Assembly: GCA_964017155.1 (NCBI GenBank)
Contig: OZ024862.1
Coordinates: 45,399,462 to 45,463,461 of the forward strand
Length of the DNA: 64,000 nucleotides
Source: Oasisia sp. SBJ-2009
Lineage: Eukaryota; Annelida; Polychaeta; Sabellida; Siboglinidae
Direction: 5' to 3'
The stretch's first letter is position 1. Each line of letters begins with the position of its first letter. The notes under the pieces are model-generated. The model saw only the letters and a program-made list of their open reading frames with translations, had not been told where the DNA came from and did no database searches. A program made the translations under genes and the position numbers. Shown here piece by piece: positions 50,952 through 61,850 of this stretch.

Positions 50952-51169
50952 CAGCAAATGTTGTCGAATCCACGGAATGTTTACTCGTAATCATGTCCAT
51001 TGTGCAGTGTCTCGCAGCGCAGCTAAACCAACATCCCCACAGAGGCGCCATTGCCAACGTCACACCTTGCTGATTGCATCTGACCGCCCGGGACTTGACC
51101 ACCTTTGTCCAGATGGAATGTCCAGTCTACCTCACCTGCCGGGTCAATTTACCCTCTAAACAATATCGC

Positions 51170-51530
51170 TGAAATAGACACCTCCGACACAGACAACAAG
51201 GCTAATTCCCCTCAGTGCCGTGACCTTTTGCTCCCTCGTTGACGAACCGAATGACAGAATTTATCCATTTTGCTTCCGCGGGTCCATTCGCGATATCAAT
51301 CATATCACCGGCTCGATTAAATGGCTTCTTTCAGTGGGCGGCAGAAAATGATCTAATTTCCCTAGAAACACAGCCACATCGTGGCTTCTTGCATCGCTAA
51401 CCGGAGGGTTATCATCTAACTGATCAAATTGCTTGAATTGGGATTTCGGCAAGCGGGTGATTTCATTTGATACCTCCTGATCTACCTTTTGGATTACCCA
51501 GATGAAACGCCAGCTTAGCATGTGTGATGT
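51170..51530. promoter_or_regulatory. Balanced-GC island, candidate regulatory element
   Basis: Unique sequence with dense motif-like words (GTGACCTTTTGC, CGCGATATCAATCATATC, GGCTCGATTAAATGGC, CTGATCAAATTGC, CAAGCGGGTGATTTC). No splice-flanked ORF. Resembles a developmental enhancer in composition. Inference only. Confidence 0.3.
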
Positions 51531-51904
51531 AATCCTTCTAAAATCAATGAATATTTAATTATGTCGGCTTTTGATGTGTAATTTGGTTAAATGTTGTATG
51601 GTTCTGTAGCTTGTACAGTTTAATTCGTTCAGGTCACTCGTTAACTTCAGTTTCAGTTAACTTTTCAATGAATGTTTAGTTAGTAAAATAATGAATATAT
51701 TAAATTACTTTATATAAGCATATTGCATTGTGTTAATAAATATTAAGAAGATAACAAATGTCATTTTGGTTTCTGTTGCAATACAGACTTAACAGTAAAT
51801 AGTTTAGCTGTGTTGCAATTTCTACTCAAAAGCTCACCAAATATGTCCAAATCCATAAATTTGGAATGAATAAAACTGCCAAGACATGATGTAGTGAAAA
51901 TAGA

Positions 51905-51966
51905 AAACTTGAACCTGAGTGAGTTGACAGTGGGATGCTCTACTCACTGTGCTACGGAGCATCACA
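51905..51966 (-). mobile_element. Degraded tRNA-like SINE head
   Basis: The reverse strand reads GATGCTCCGTAGCACAGTGA, then GTAGAGCATCCCACTGTCAA and CAGGTTCAAG. The A-box-like AGTGAGTAGAGC and B-box-like GGTTCAAG are spaced as in a tRNA. The flanks show no intact body. Confidence 0.55.
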
Positions 51967-53019
51967 TCCAGCAGTGTTTCATGCATTCTCCCAACAGTCT
52001 GATATTTGCATCTAAATTTGCTGAACACTGCCGACTGGGTTCAATCTATCTTTGTTTATTCAGGGACCCAAGCAATACAGTATCCTGTCTCATAGATATG
52101 CAGTGTGCAATGTGCATGCGAAGTAGTACTTTTTATTGTGCCACGAACAGGCTGGTGAAAGAAACGTATTGCATAAGATACAATATGTGAGGTGATTCAC
52201 AGGAACATCTGATGAATGACTAACTAATAGCATTAAATTGGTTTTACTTTCATGAAAATATGTATAGTTACATTCCACGTTAACTTTTATAATAACCATA
52301 TTTTGTCAGTCATACGTGGTTGTCGGGTTATGTCAAAGAACATTTTCATGACACAGAAGAAGTTATCTGGAAGGTCAAGAAGGCATCAAAAAACATCAAT
52401 AATAGATACTAGAATCATATCGACATCGAACTGCAACAAACTGAAAAGTTAAGAAATGTATAAGTTATTGTAATTATAAGAAATAAATAACATTCACAAT
52501 ACACAGTGATTTCGCTCAGCTAGTCCACTTGTAATCTTAAACAATATTATGCACAATTGCTCATACATTTTATTATGTAATTGTTAAACACCCAATTTTT
52601 AAACCATAAACATTCTTCCACAACAGGCTGTCAAATGTGTCAATACTGTTATTGACAAAAACACAACTCACACTGTCCAATCTAAGTATGTTTTGCAGAT
52701 AACTTTAAGTTTAAAATGGTGTCTCTATTAAACCACCTACATGTAATTTATTGAACCTTCCCTGCGCAGCCGATTCGAGCACGAACAGATCTGATACGTG
52801 ACAGGTTAAAGAAAATGACTATGGAGTTAGTTGTTTAGTGACTCCAGTCAAAAGTGAAGAGGCCACGTAAACTGAGAGACTGATAAATGTCTAAGACAGA
52901 ATAGGTAATGTAGCCAGGGGCTCACAGCATCTTCCGTAAGAGACAACGGTGGGAACTGCCTCCTGCGAACACAACGCTACTGAGCAGCTGGAGTTTCTTC
53001 AAGTGAAATCCGTGTTTCT

Positions 53020-53280
53020 TTTAATTTGCCCCAACATGTGACTCGCTCCCAAGCCCCAGGCCTAGAATACCACCCACGCAGGAGGTCGGGAATATCCCAG
53101 CTCGAAGCCGTGTACATAGCTGAAGCTTTTGATGGTGGTGATCATTTCTCGGTGCAGCGTAGTGCCCAGTGCTTCCCAGAGGGCCGTGGGCTGACACGAC
53201 TGCGGCATGCACAGGAAGTGCAGCTGGACATGTCATATGTGTATAGCTGTGTCTGTGGTCTGGCTGGTTACTGAACCCAG
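53020..53280. other. GC-rich stretch, no gene recognised
   Basis: An 82-codon + frame (53026-53274) and an overlapping - frame sit in a locally GC-rich block. No zinc finger or other motif is visible, and no acceptor/donor pair frames it convincingly. It is one place to look for the missing exon, but I cannot support it as one. Confidence 0.15.
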
Positions 53281-56166
53281 TCAACCCACCCACAAGATGT
53301 CCGGATCGGTTTACTTTTAATTGACGAGTTGATTAATCGGCTTCAGATTGGGTGAATCATTAGATTTAGATGTCAGGACGGTTTTGCTTAACATTGTTGG
53401 TTTGTGTGACTTATGGTGTGTGGCTTATGTGGGGTGTGGTTTGTGATTCAGGAGGCTCATGTGACCATTCAATCCCATGCTGACGGGATACAATAGGGGC
53501 ATAGTTTGTGAGTCAAACATGGGACCATAGTCCCATTCTGAGATACAATATGAATCACGGGTGGTGGTTATCAATAAACAGTGGATGTATATGTTATGTT
53601 AAAAGTACCAACTTTGATGATCATTTTATCATAATTATATACCCCGGGTAATCACATTACACTCTCTATGCAATATAAAATAAAATGATTATCTACTTTA
53701 AAATGTTGATTACCAAAATATATTGCAATGGACTTATAATTTAAACTTATAGTTTGTCCATCATTTGTTTGAAAATTGACCTTCTAAATCAGCTTCCAGT
53801 GACTCAAATGTGGCCATGATATTTCGAGTTAAACAAATGTTATGATCTTAAATTGTCATACATTTATACATGTTTTTAGCATTCAGTATATCACATTACT
53901 TTGGCATAATACCATATACCATATAATATGATTTTATGTAACAAATTATTCAGTGTTGTATCTTTAGTAATTTGTTATCGTGCACACCAGATTTGAGAAT
54001 GAATGTGTAACAGATGTAACAAATATTTTACGTTAACCAATTCATCATACATCCATGTAAAAATGTAATTCCATCTCATCAGAAATAAACTATATTTGTC
54101 ACACCATTGAGTATTGTGCAGAATTAAACACACTAGAATTTGTTCATCAATTCCATTCACCATAGATTATACATCATAACATGTACAGCGTATGTATATA
54201 ATATTATGCATAATTAATATAGGCATCTGTAGGGCATAGAATGTGAAAGTTGTGGGAGCTCCACGATATTCCCATTCGACGGCTGATATATTCAAGACAA
54301 TTGCACAGAGAATATTGTAAAAACATCGACTGTGTTTCTAGTATCAAGGGTATCAGTAATTGACATCTGTTTCTCTCTATGCCCATGCTGTGCTGTCGGC
54401 AATGTTTGGCCAGGTTTGTCATCACAACTACATTAGAAATATAATCCACTGGTAAACCACTGGTCCTGTGGCTGGCTAGTAGCTAGTAGCTGCCTCTCCC
54501 TGCTGACGTGTGATGGTTCAGTGACAGGCCAATGAAACAAGACACTAGTGAGGCAACGTTACTTGTGTCAACTGTCATCTAAGTTGTATGTTGTCAACGA
54601 AATTAGGCCACTGAGCAAAATGGCATTGATGAGAACTACCATTGATAAACAGCAACCAAATTGTTTCTTATCGAAGCAGCAAAATGTCAGTGATTTTTCA
54701 ATATAAAAAAGCAAGATGGTACAGCTTGGTTTTCTCATTCTTAATACAGATTCTTCTCCACTGTCGTGAAGACCTTGTTATGTTCCTTTGATCTTCTTCT
54801 AATTGGTCTTATTCCGCCCTGATTATCTTCTGCCTTTCCCAGATCTCTCCACTCTGTATTTATGTCATAGTTTGGTCTTTCTCTTCTTCATCCACCGTCC
54901 TCTCTGTCTGTGTCATCGTTCATACCAACTAAGTCTGGCCCCAAAAGAACTAGGATCTTACTTCCCTGGTGTTTTTTACAACTTCTCTCCATGTTTCCTG
55001 GTTTCTCCACCACCTTCTAATCAGATTCCTATCTGTAAAAGAGTGTTTGATGTATTGAAATTGGTTACATTTGTTTGACTTTTGCATAGTAATCACGTCA
55101 CATCTGAATGCTTTCCCGACAAGTTGATAACAGTGTAAGAACTGTAATTGTATCTGTCACAATAAGTATACCTGTCTACAAGTTCTCTAAAGTCAGTTGT
55201 TCTGCGCCACATGCAGGTTGAATTAATGAGTTGTTCATTTTAATGTGACTCACAGTCCAGTGACATCTCGCCCATGTGGGACATGTGGTTGTGGGAAGTG
55301 AAACATGCTGACAAAAGAACCCGGTTATGTTTAGACATCCATGTACCACCAGCTGTCCGTGTCAGGATTAAACGACAATGAAAACCTTTGTGTGTGCTGG
55401 TACTCAACCCCTTGGCGTCTAGCCAGCTCCTTGATCACCCCTTCCACCCCCAGTCACAGCCCTCCCTTCCCCCCACCTCTGGAGGGTTTGTCTGTTGTCC
55501 GACAAAACAAAGGGGTTGGCGAATTTTGATTAAGTAGCTGTCAGCCAGGGGGCGGCCCGCCCCCACCCTTATGATTGTTATTCACCCCTAGGGAGCTTGC
55601 CAACACTGGGCACTTACAGAAACAGTGGGGATGATTTGATGATTATGTTAATTACCCCGCCTAGGTGCTGGGTGAAAGTAGGGTAATTAACAGGGGTGGA
55701 TGTTGTGTATTGTTGGCGCTAGGCAACAGAAGACTGGGATTGTGATTAGATGGATGACTCATCCACAACATGCCAGTCAATGAACCCTCCCTCGCTGGTG
55801 TACCTCGGTCCTGTTGTCTGGTGAATGGCGGGGAACAAATTACTGACTTCCGTTAACACCTGTTCCCATCCAACCCTGTCTACTCCCCATTCTAGTTGTC
55901 GCCCCCTTCTCTCTTCGCCTGTATCTGCCTCTGCACAGCAATACCCCTTCACCATTCTGGCTGTTCTTTTGTTATTACTGTAATACACATTTGATTAATT
56001 ATAGTTATCACTATCAAATCACAGACAAAACGTTTCCATTATTTTGTGTATTAACTTATATTAATAATTATTAATAACGGATATAATATTGATGTAATAG
56101 ATTATTTTTTATAATGAGGTGTTAATGGATCCTAGTAAATTTGAGTATTTTATATTTTAACACACT

Positions 56167-56174
56167 GATATATA

Positions 56175-56234
<60 letters not shown>

Positions 56235-56265
56235 TTATACATGTGTGTAACTGTGTATACATGAT

Positions 56266-56333
<68 letters not shown>

Positions 56334-56451
56334 TTATATATATATGTGTAACTGTGTATACATGATTATATATATATATATGTATATATTTATATATGTG
56401 TGTAACTGTGTATACATGTTTATATATATACATAATTATATAATATATATA

Positions 56452-56507
<56 letters not shown>

Positions 56508-56560
56508 GTATGTGTGTAACTATGTATACATGATTATATACACATGATTATATTTATTAT
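56167..56560. repeat. Higher-order (TA)n array with a repeated spacer
   Basis: Four TA blocks are each followed by nearly the same spacer, centred on GTGTAACTGTGTATACATG and then ATTATA (about 56242, 56345, 56400 and 56513). A block-plus-spacer unit was duplicated and the TA lengths then diverged. Confidence 0.92.
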
Positions 56561-57100
56561 GTATATATATATTTACTATAGATCTATGTATATATTCATG
56601 TATAAATATACAAATATATATTTATTTATTAAAAAAAACTAGTTTTCACCACAAGTGTTTAAATGATTGTTATTATTAACATAATTATACTATTAAATGT
56701 GCAAGCAATCAATCGTGATAAGATATTCTTCCCACCTAGATTTCTCCCATGCCCTAACTCCTATCCTAGGGGTGGGAGGAGATGTCTGGCACCAAGGAAT
56801 AAGTTGACTTGGGAAATATAAGAAAGTGTGTATAATAACTTCTGGTAATAACTAGAGAGCAGATGAAAAAACAGAAGATGTTTTAATGCTTCTACATGTC
56901 ATGCTTTCCACTCACATATCACAGTTAACTGGATTACTGTTAAATATTTCACTTTTAACATTAAATATTATATAGTTACAGTTTCGGAAAAGCCCTATCA
57001 CGATCTCAGCAATTGCGAAAATAGATTGCTGTTATAGATTTCACCTTTCACATTAAATATTTGAAACACAGTTTTAATAGAGCCATGTTCGCTGTTTCAG

Positions 57101-57381
57101 ACAAACCCTGCCACGAACTCATCCGTAATGGCGAGAACAAGCACCACAACTCGGCCGTGAACGGTACAGCATTCCAACCGTCACTGGCGAAGAAGCCTCG
57201 CCTGGACTTCTCGATGTACCGCACTCCGAGCGGGAAGTATTATTGCTCAGCATGCAACATGACGTTGAACAGTGACGTTCAGTTTGCTCAACACGTCGAA
57301 AGTAAGAAACACAAATCGGGCGGCTGCATCTCGCAGCAGAATCTCAACGGTGACACGTCATCGACGACGTCATCGAGTTGA
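57101..57381 (+). CDS. Terminal exon of the JAZ/zf-met zinc-finger protein
   Basis: The exon starts after TTCGCTGTTTCAG, in a phase needing one base from the previous exon, and ends at TGA (57379-57381). It encodes about 93 residues. A His/Asn-rich polar start (ENKHHNSAVNG) is followed by a basic LAKKPRLDF segment that may help nuclear targeting. One zinc finger then follows in KYYCSACNMTLNSDVQFAQH plus VESKKHKSG, with the spacing CxxC-x12-H-x5-H as in the 29283 exon. A Ser/Thr-rich C-terminus ends the protein. The shared finger class, strand and order support one gene with 29283-29506. A weaker acceptor (TTTTAATAG, AG at 57079-57080) would start the exon at 57081, add seven residues including AMFAVS, and fit the phase left by the upstream exon directly. 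The role is probably RNA or DNA binding; the exact orthologue is unresolved. Confidence 0.87.
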
Positions 57382-58105
57382 CGACATCGCGATTCCAGAT
57401 CGAAATAACAGATTGTCGCCGTCGGTGCGCGGACACGGCGACGAGATATTGTCACGAACAGCAGAATTGTCGTGCGTGATTTCGGCGACAAAAGTCGGTT
57501 GTCACCAATTAGTGAGAGACTAACAATGACGTGTGCCTGTGACAGTCGTGACAGATGCGAATCTGACAGTTGATGCGGTCGTTGGTGGTTTTTACCTGCG
57601 ACGACACCGTGGATGTCAAGAGGTGTTCCATCTGCGATTCTCAGCACAGACTTGCAGAAGTGTGAGAAGCGACTCGGCGAGGCACAATGGACAGGGGTGA
57701 AACTGTATAGTCGGGTGTTAGGCGCAACCAGAACCTGCGGCTTTTATCCTGCCAAAACGGTTGTTGGACAAACCGCTCAAGTCAGGAATATGATATTGCT
57801 GTCATGCTGGTCTCATGGGTGAATCCGAGTCCGCGAGCGCGTCAAAAGAGTGACAGGTCGGGTAGATCCATTCGGGGTGGAGGGCCCGATGGGGTGTATC
57901 TTGTGCTGTTTGGCGAGTCCAGTGACGTGGACGATATGTAGACATTCCAGAGACAGGTAATTTGGCCGACCGACCGGGCAGGGTTGTGTTCGCAAAGCAC
58001 GACGTTAATAAGTTTCTATCTCTGCAGATTCGTGTGTTTGTTGGTTGGTTGGTGTATGTGAATATTATTTTGTGGGTCCAGAAATAAATGCAATCCATAC
58101 AGAGG
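57382..58105 (+). other. Probable 3' untranslated region
   Basis: From the stop codon to just past AATAAA at 58083. The first part is CpG-rich (GTCGCCGTCGGTGCGCGGAC) and its open frames are shadows of the CDS. The end point is inferred from the polyadenylation signal. Confidence 0.6.
58083..58088 (+). terminator. Polyadenylation signal AATAAA
   Basis: A canonical hexamer about 700 bp after the stop codon, followed at 58112-58129 by GTCGGTTTGGTGTGC, a GT-rich downstream element of the usual kind. It is the first such combination after the stop that I see. Confidence 0.6.
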
Positions 58106-58763
58106 GCTTACTGGTCGGTTTGGTGTGCATGAGGCATTCTTCAGGTTATGTAGTTGCAGTATGATAATGTTTGTGTGCCAGAAGTGAGTGTATCCTGTAA
58201 GTGTGTTGGTTGCATCATTAGGACGTTTAAGTGCACTCTGACTGTCAAACACAAGGCAGTTGCTGCAACAAAATGCTTTAGTAATGATAAAGAATCACTA
58301 GACGAAGTGTGAGTACTTGGCACGCATACAAGCACCGACTAATCAGACATGTGCAAACACACACATCAACGTACACTCACGCACATGAAGCACCACACGA
58401 AGCACCACATACGCATTATGCAAGGTTAAACAACATAAAACAACGGCAATCTCACACCAGAAGAATCATTCAGCAGAAATGTAAGGTGAGACAACATTCA
58501 ACCAAGACATTCTCACACACCAGTACAATTTCAGACAGGAACCTGGGTGATTACAACGGAGGACGATCCAATATGTAAAGGTGACACACCAGAACATTTT
58601 GCATGACGCCGTGGAGCTACGTATGAGGATAAAAGCGAATTGGAAACAGCATAGCAGGAATGGTCTCATATCACAGTCACCTCACACCCAAATATACTCT
58701 GACTAAACCAGCTCAGACTACTGCACGAATTTTATTATTCACACTCCCCGTTGTGTAACGCGT

Positions 58764-58923
58764 GAGGGACGATTGGGGCTAGTTCTCCTCTGTAAAAAGC
58801 AACTGTAAAATTCCCTGCCGGTCTTCATGGACATCATCACCGAGGGACGATTGGATTGGGGCTAGTTCTCCTCTGTAAAAATCAACTATAAAATTCCGAG
58901 CAGGTCTTCGTGGACACCATCAA
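58764..58923 (+). repeat. 78-bp imperfect tandem duplication
   Basis: GAGGGACGATTGG, GGGGCTAGTTCTCCTCTGTA, AAATTCC and GGTCTTC-TGGACA-CATCA recur in order in two units starting at 58764 and 58842. The second unit has a 5-bp GATTG insertion and a few substitutions. It abuts a poly(C) tract. Confidence 0.92.
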
Positions 58924-58948
58924 CCCCCCCCCCCCCCCCCCCCCCCCC
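58924..58948. repeat. Poly(C) tract, 25 nt
   Basis: Uninterrupted C run at the end of the second duplicated unit. Confidence 0.95.
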
Positions 58949-60387
58949 ACTCCAACCAAACCATCTAACTCGACCCGTTGATAAACCGATAGGACATGTC
59001 AGTTGTCTCCTGCCAGTTTATACATGTCGGCTACACTGATTCCAATGTCTGTTTCAATCTTATCTTCTCCGCACGCCACTTGAAACTGAAATGGTACCAC
59101 GCAGAAAAAGCGACGTCACACGATGGCAGCGTTCTTTGCTGCAATCGCTGCGCCGCCATATTGCAACAAGCTGAAGATATTCCACGGCATTGTACCGCAT
59201 AACAAGGATTGATCATAGAGCGGCCGATAGCCGCAGGCACCGTGTTGTAACAACGTATTTCCTCTTCCGAAAATGCGTTGCATGACAATATGGTGTGTGT
59301 CTAAAAAAAAGTTCCCAATGGACATGTACCCTGTCAAGATTATAACGAAGCCTAACCCGGCTGTTGTCAGCCTATTGGAATGTTTGGTACAATTGGAAAG
59401 TATGCCATCTGGCGTCATGTTTTGACAACTGATCCACATCATGCGGTAGTTTCCAATTTCTACTCTGCATCCAAAATGAGTTTTTTTGCTCACGTTGAAT
59501 CGAATTTGTAGTTCGGTGACATTTAAGTATCTATTAATAACTACCCAGTAGTGGGTAGATTTTGACATTACCATACGCGGGTATATTCGGCATGCATACA
59601 TTAAACAAAGTACTAACTACCCTCCAATCGTGTTTCCAAGAAAATCCACATATAGTCGCACTGTCGGATATGAAATAAGTTTATTGCTATATGCTCTATG
59701 GCTGCATTCAGTGTGACCGATTTATTTTCAGTGTAACCGGCATTGCTGTGGTAGCTGTTTCCTCTGACACGTGACAGTGCACCTGCGCTGCATAAACTAA
59801 CCACTCTACCGAAACGAGTTCTAGGTATCGTTGGCATTCGTGAATTCCTTCCAGCAGCTTGCGTGGCCAACCAACAACGGAAATATCAAACGGTCTTTGT
59901 CGATCCGTGACTTTGATTGGCGCGAGCATCCCAGTCGGTACGCGAGAGACTAGCGTCGTGCTATCGTTGTGATGTGGTCGTGGGGCACATGAAGCATGTC
60001 TGATTGAATCAGTCGTCAGCGACACACGGCATCGCCAAGCTTCTAGCTCTCTTGTCACACCGAGTGTGTATCAGCAACGGTAGCGCTGATCGCGTTGGAA
60101 GCCCACGCCATGTGTGTTTTGTCTCTGGTTGAGTGTATCTGATATGTTACTAGATCGTATCGTACCGCATCATCTCATCCAAGATTCCTGCTTTAGTTTA
60201 TTTGTTGATTCTGTCGCTGGATGGAAGTCGATCGCCTGAATAAGGTTAAATATCCTGTTCTCGTGTGTTTTGAATTAGTCAAATGTTTCTGTTTATCATC
60301 CCCATGCAGTCTGTAGGAGTCATTAGTAACAACATGTATAAATGGTTATGATTATAAAAATACATGTGTCCGGACGGTCGTGCGCGC

Positions 60388-60513
60388 GCGTCGCCGTGTG
60401 TGTGTGCATGTGCGTGTGCGTGTGCGTGTGCGTGTGCGTGTGCGTGTGCGTGTGCGTGTGCGTGTGCGTGTGCGTGTGTGCGTGCGTGCGTGCGTGCGTA
60501 CGTGTGTGTACGG

Positions 60514-60564
<51 letters not shown>

Positions 60565-60578
60565 ATGTGTGTGTGTAC

Positions 60579-60636
<58 letters not shown>

Positions 60637-60696
60637 GTGTGTGTGCGTGTGTATGCGTATGTATGCGTGTGTGTGTACGGTGTGTGTGTGTGTGTG

Positions 60697-60752
<56 letters not shown>

Positions 60753-60930
60753 CGTGCGTGCGTACTTGCTACGTGTGCATACATGCGTGTGAGCATGAAT
60801 ACGAGTTTATTTTTGCGTACATGCAGTATGCGTGCGTGCGTGCGTGTGTGCGTGCGTGCGTGCGTGCGTGCGTGCGTGTGTGCGTGCGTGCGTGCGTTCG
60901 AGCATGTGTGTGTGCGTATGTGATACTCTA
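60388..60930. repeat. (GT)n, (GCGT)n and (GTGTGC)n compound microsatellite
   Basis: It begins with a GTGTGC hexamer block (60400-60480). Then come GCGTGCGT tetramers, a short TATATA, and long (GT)n in which GTACGGTGTGTGT recurs about four times (60507, 60576, 60632, 60675). It ends in (GCGT)n (60830-60900). Z-DNA-prone; frames are artefacts. Confidence 0.96.
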
Positions 60931-61789
60931 CTTGAGTTGCGCTGAAAAGTATGTTATTCCTCACACACACTTCACATGCGCGGATCAAAAATATAATAAT
61001 TGCTTTCTTCATTCGCCGTTCCCCCTGTGCGAACCCTGTCGGATCTCTTTCGACCGTCAGACCCGCTGGTGTTGACAAGCGATGGTTTTGGCGTTACTAG
61101 ATCCACGCCACATCGTCGTAGTCTATGAAAACATCTGTGCAGTTAAGACTCGGCATGTTGATGTAGTCACGCATATTCTGCCGACAACTTTCAGGCGGGT
61201 TCAACCATATCCGTGCGATATCGTTCATCGCCTTTGCTCAACGCCACATTAGCTAGCGCAAATTGCAGAAGCGACCTCTCCAGCACGCATCCGACCAAAA
61301 GCACACTCCCGTTGCTGAAAGCTAATCAACCAAAGTTACGCGTCATTTCAGCGCGCGCATTATTTCTACGCAATATATCCAGCTCGGATTCCCGCTGAAA
61401 ACGGGAGGCGACAAATCATAGACCGGTCGGCTGCTTTTGAACGCACCGAGCCGAGTAAAATGCTTATATGTATTGCCGAAGGTGCGTTCCATTCTAATCT
61501 GGCCTGTCAGCGCGGGGCCCAGCTGCCTGTGTGATTTACAGGTTTTGCGTGAAATGAAAACGTCGCAAATCACACGTAAAAAGCACAAGTCGACGACAGA
61601 CGCGTTGCGTAGAATACGTATGGTTATTAGCAACATTGCCAGCGACAGTTTACGGCGCCAAGTATTCGTTTGATTCGGGGTTGTGCTTAATCGGTCCGTT
61701 GATGAATATCTCAAACGATTTTGATCAAGCGATATGCGTCTTTTTAGAATGTGGATGATTCCCAGCGTTGCGCTAATGCGAAATTATAG

Positions 61790-61850
61790 GTGTGTGCGTG
61801 TGTGCGTGCGCGCGCGTGTATATGTGTGTGTGTGGCCGCGTGTATGCATG
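61790..61850. repeat. Short GTGC/GT-rich tract
   Basis: GTGTGTGCGTGTGTGCGTGC followed by GCGCGCGTG and GT repeats. Confidence 0.8.

Noticed and set aside
53026..53274. 82-codon + frame as an exon
   Set aside because: No recognisable motif and no paired splice sites. An overlapping - frame is equally long.
57272..57523. Second frame overlapping the terminal exon and 3'UTR (and the - strand frame 57288-57647)
   Set aside because: They overlap the zinc-finger frame, have basic low-information sequence and show no domain. They are shadows of GC-rich coding DNA.
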